From positions 372,001 through 436,000 of the forward strand of contig JALRME010000032.1 in NCBI GenBank assembly GCA_026120035.1: 64,000 nucleotides of DNA, given 5' to 3'. This document shows, in pieces, positions 60,793-64,000 of the stretch. Position 1 is the stretch's first letter; each line of letters begins with the position of its first letter. The stretch comes from Coleophoma eucalyptorum. Taxonomy: Eukaryota > Ascomycota > Leotiomycetes > Helotiales > Dermateaceae. A program made the translations under genes and the position numbers. A model generated the notes under the pieces. That model had not been told where the DNA came from, ran no database searches, and was given only the letters and a program-made list of their open reading frames with translations.

Positions 60793-62138
60793 ATGGCAGA
60801 CGAGAACACTACCAACGAATCAGATCCTCAGGTCTCCTTCAAGGTCAAGACCTCCGCCGATGGCAACCACCAGATCACCATGGCCGAGACAGCGACAGTA
60901 CTCGATCTCAAGAAGAAGCTTGCTGGGGACGATTATGAAAAGATTCCGGTCGAGCGCCAGCGCCTGATCTATTCTGGTCGAGTAATGAAGAACGAAGAGC
61001 CGCTGAGCACATACAAGATTAAGACTGGTAACACGATACATATGGTGAAGAGTGCGCAGAGTAATGCAGCACAGAACCCGGCCAATCCTGCTGCTCCAGC
61101 TGCTGCTGCAGTACCAACCAATATGGCCGCTGGTACTGCGAATAACCCTCTGGCGGGGCTCACAGGTGCGCGCTATGCTGGACATATGGGACTTCCAGGA
61201 GCAGAGATGTTCGGCGCGGATGGTGGTGTAAGTGTTTCTTTGCGGCACACTTTATATGAGTTAAGTTAACATGTTGATAGATGGGAGCACCTCCCAACGA
61301 GGATCAAATGGCACAAATGTTGGAAGATCCAAACACGCAAGCAATGATCACTGAAGCTATGAACAACCCCGCGATGATCGACATGATGATTAATTCAAAC
61401 CCGATGCTACGAGATAACCCACAAGCAAGAGAGATGTTGCGATCACCCGAGTTCAGACAAATGATGCTTAACCCCCAAGCTCTTCGACAAGCTGCTCAAC
61501 TGCGAAGAATGATGGGTGGTGGTGGAGGAGCTGGTGCCTTTCCAGCACCAGGCGTTACAGACACCACACCAGAAGGTGCAGCAGGTGCTAATGCAGCGCA
61601 AAATCAGGCCCCATTCAATCCTTTTGCTATGCCTGGAGGTCTTGGGGGAGGAGCTGGCGGGAATCCGTTCGCCCAATTATTTGGAGGTCCAGGTGCAACT
61701 GGCCAAACACCAGCAGGCACACCACCACCACCTGCATCAGCTGGTGGTCAGGGAACACCATCTGCTAACACTGGAGCCAACCCAGCGAACCCCTTTGCTT
61801 CATTGTTTGGTGCGCCTGGTGCCGGTGCTGGTGCTGGTGCTGGTGCAAACCCATTTCAGATGCCAGGTATGCCACCGATGACGCCGGAGATGATGCAGCA
61901 AGCTATGGAGATGCTCCGAGGTGGTGGAATGAACGATTTGTTTGGAATGGGTGGATTTGGTGGTGGGGCTCCAGCAGCTCCGGCAGCACCTGACAATCGT
62001 CCACCGGAGGAGATTTACGCGGACCAGCTCCGACAGCTGAATGATATGGGTTTCTTTGATTTCGACCGAAATGTAGCAGCCCTAAGGAGAAGTGGCGGTA
62101 GCGTTCAGGGGGCCATCGAACAATTATTGAACGGCTAG
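60793..62138 (+). CDS. dsk2: Ubiquilin-type shuttle protein Dsk2
   Basis: Carries ubiquitinated proteins to the proteasome; cytosol and nucleus, 430 aa. Exons 60793-61227 and 61281-62138, intron 53 nt. The ubiquitin-like domain covers residues 14-88 (VSFKVKTSADGN to NTIHMVK, with RLIYSGRVMKNEE). An STI1-like helical region follows (MLEDPNTQAMITEAMNNPAMIDMMINSNP, split here as two motifs: PNTQAMITEAMNNP and REMLRSPEFRQMMLNP). Then a long Gly/Ala/Pro-rich segment contains NPFA repeats and a short GAGAGAGA run. The C-terminal UBA domain is at about 385-430 (YADQLRQLNDMGF, then AIEQLL). Domain order and length match the family. Confidence 0.95.
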
Positions 62139-62424
62139 ATACTAATGCAATTCGAGAAGGAGCTTTTTCTGTTGTCATGCCGCTGGGTTGAAGTCTGTAT
62201 ATAAGGCTTAGGGGCTTACTCAAGGGCAATGGTAGAACAGGGATTTACTAAGATACAACATGAGTAAAGGGAGCATATCCGTCATTCCACGTCTGAGGTG
62301 TGCTCAGGATATGGAATTGTTATCCACTTCTATGAGCGATTGAGGAATAATAGCCCAGTGCATCTGGGTAGCTTCATAAATGCTAAGGGCTTCAAATATT
62401 ACTCATGATACCTTTCGTAATATA

Positions 62425-63738
62425 TCATTGCCTAGCTTTCCTCCTTCTCAGTAACTCGCCAAGTGGTATGTCATCGTCATCAGATCCATAGACAGCAGGT
62501 GCACGAATGGGCAGCATCGACTCCGCATCTTCATCCACCCCAAAATCCTTCAATCGCTCGCCTTCCGAATTCGTCCATCCAGGCTGCCCATCAATACCTT
62601 CTTCATACTCATATTCACTCTCGCTCGCATTGTCACCCTCGTCGTCACTTTCTAGCCTTGCAAATCTCTCATAGTCTTTCCTCTGCCTTGCTTTGAAGGC
62701 CTCGATACCTTCATCCAACAATTTTTGCTTCTCAGCCAAGTGCTGGATTGCCGCCCGTGGCATTTTATCAGGGTCTAAAGGTGGCCAAGTAGTTGATTCG
62801 GCCTCAAAGCCGTTGACTTCCCATTTCCCTGCCTCTGATATCCGGGGCGTCTTTGCAAAAGGCAGGAACCACAACAAGATATTACGCGTGCCCATCCCCT
62901 GCACCAAATTCTTCCAGATTCCTATATCATACGGAAATTCCTGGTGTCTTATATATACCTTCTGACCACCACTCCCGTATGTGTATCCACCACTCTTTCT
63001 CGCGCGAGCAAGCAGGGCTTCGTGTCTCTCGATCTCCCAGCTTTCTATCATCGTCGTGTTCGTTGCTAAGCTGTAAATAGCTCGCACCAGAAGGATGGAG
63101 AGAGCAAAAAGCACGAGTCCATTTGCGACTGAGACCGCAAACAAATGTGCCATTGCCCATGCTGAGGGTCCTAGGTAGCTGGGCATGTCTCGATCAGTCC
63201 AAAGGATGTGGATACGGATGAAGAGGAAGTAGGAGAGTAGGCCGGTGCTAAGGACACAGTAAAGCACGAAGCGGAGGAAATGTGGGAATGTTGTGTGCGA
63301 GACGCAGTTTTGAGTCCACGGACAATGATGGTCCATTTTTGGGATGCATCTTTATCGGCGTCTTTAGCTTACAGCATATGGAACGGGAGAAGTAGAAGCA
63401 TACCGTCCGCAGGTCCGGCAGTGATGTGCTCTAGGAGGTTTAATAGCTTCGCATTTCCTGCACCATCTCAAACCCTTCTTCAAGATCTCCTCCTCACTGT
63501 CTTCCCTTGCATCTTCCTCGCCATACTTCTTAGCCCAGCCTTTGGGCCCTGGATCGATTCGGACAGCTTGAGCATAGCTCCACCATAGACAAATTAAGAG
63601 GCCGTTGAACCAGAGGAGTTCCTTTTGAGTAAGTGGACCAGGCTCAATGAAGTAGAAGAGAACTATGGGCGTGTATGCGATAAAACATATCAGCGCCGAC
63701 ACAGCTGGAACTGCAAGCTTTTGCAGAGAGAATGGCAT
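62425..63738 (-). CDS. pfa4: Palmitoyltransferase Pfa4 (DHHC family)
   Basis: ER membrane S-acyltransferase; in yeast Pfa4 palmitoylates the chitin synthase Chs3 (family knowledge). 419 aa. Exons 63738-63404 and 63349-62425, intron 54 nt. Two N-terminal membrane segments (VPAVSALICFIAYTPIVLFYF and the LLWFNGLLICLWW region) precede the DHHC cysteine-rich domain: CRKCEAIKPPRAHHC, then CGRCIPKMDHHC with catalytic C121, then PWTQNCV. The splice junction lies inside this domain and restores it exactly. Two further membrane segments follow (about 135-155 and 175-200). The cytoplasmic tail is acidic (SESEYEYEEG, GSDDDD), ending in RRRKARQ. Single DHHC copy, usual Pfa4 length. Confidence 0.94.
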
Positions 63739-64000
63739 GCTGTTGTTGAAGACGGGAGTTTCTCGCTGACGCGTGAAATCAACCGAGCCTTGCAGTGCAG
63801 CCTTGTGACATTTTCAGAATTTGATTGGTTGGCTCGCAACAATTAGTTCTAAGGCCTCGCCAGGTCCTTGAAGCCGAGAAAACCCTACCTATCTTACGTA
63901 CACATACATGACATACTCGCTCTCTTCCTCTCCCTAGGGCCTATCTCGCGCATGCGTCTTTGGGAGAACAGGCATGGACGCGAACTCTCCAATCAGAAAT
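63739..64000. other. Upstream region of pfa4 to window edge
   Basis: 262 bp, presumed pfa4 promoter. No gene seen before the window ends. Confidence 0.4.

Overview
The window is nuclear DNA from a filamentous ascomycete (Pezizomycotina). The genes have short GT..AG introns of about 45-160 nt, long intergenic spacers, and a fungal gene set: class I myosin with a WASP-like tail, NoxA, Pfa4, a SIN3 corepressor and a hybrid histidine kinase. The style and protein wording remind me of Leotiomycetes (the Botrytis/Sclerotinia side), but that is an inference I could not test. No rRNA, tRNA or CRISPR was found. Eighteen protein-coding genes are supported. I rebuilt their exons by hand: each listed exon set keeps frame from ATG to stop, but no transcript data were available.

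Layout. 0.3-4.8 kb (-): PAS-rich hybrid histidine kinase. 7.5-12.8 kb (-): SIN3 corepressor in 8 exons. 13.8-14.5 kb (-): secreted FAS1-domain protein. 14.5-17.4 kb: AT-rich island holding a decayed Ty1/copia fragment. 17.4-19.5 kb (+): fumarate reductase with a fused cytochrome b5 domain. 21.6-23.4 kb (+): hexose transporter behind a long pyrimidine-rich leader. 24.6-29.1 kb: a GH5 beta-glucanase (-) and a second sugar transporter (+), transcribed divergently from one 1.1 kb spacer. 29.4-32.4 kb: UDP-GlcNAc pyrophosphorylase (-) and a TDG/Mug-type DNA glycosylase (+), also divergent. 32.6-34.0 kb (-): mitoribosomal protein mS38/Cox24. 35.2-38.4 kb (-): an unrecognised 1031-aa membrane protein. 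40.1-42.2 kb (+): F-box protein. 43.8-44.8 kb (+): SprT-like metalloprotein. 46.5-47.5 kb (-): secreted Gly/Ser-rich surface protein. 48.9-52.8 kb (-): myosin I. 56.7-58.5 kb (+): NADPH oxidase NoxA. 59.0-60.0 kb (-): quinone oxidoreductase. 60.8-62.1 kb (+): ubiquilin Dsk2. 62.4-63.7 kb (-): palmitoyltransferase Pfa4.

How they fit. Most are housekeeping or signalling genes. The 21-31 kb part leans to carbohydrate handling: two sugar permeases, one GH5 enzyme and the chitin-precursor enzyme UAP1. Myosin I and NoxA face away from each other across a 3.9 kb gene-free spacer and both serve polarised growth. I see no clear multi-gene novel system. The more unusual signals are the open reading frame inside a SIN3 intron, frame-preserving introns in the F-box and hexose transporter genes, a start codon alone on its coding exon in myosin I, an upstream ORF overlapping the F-box start, and the copia relic.
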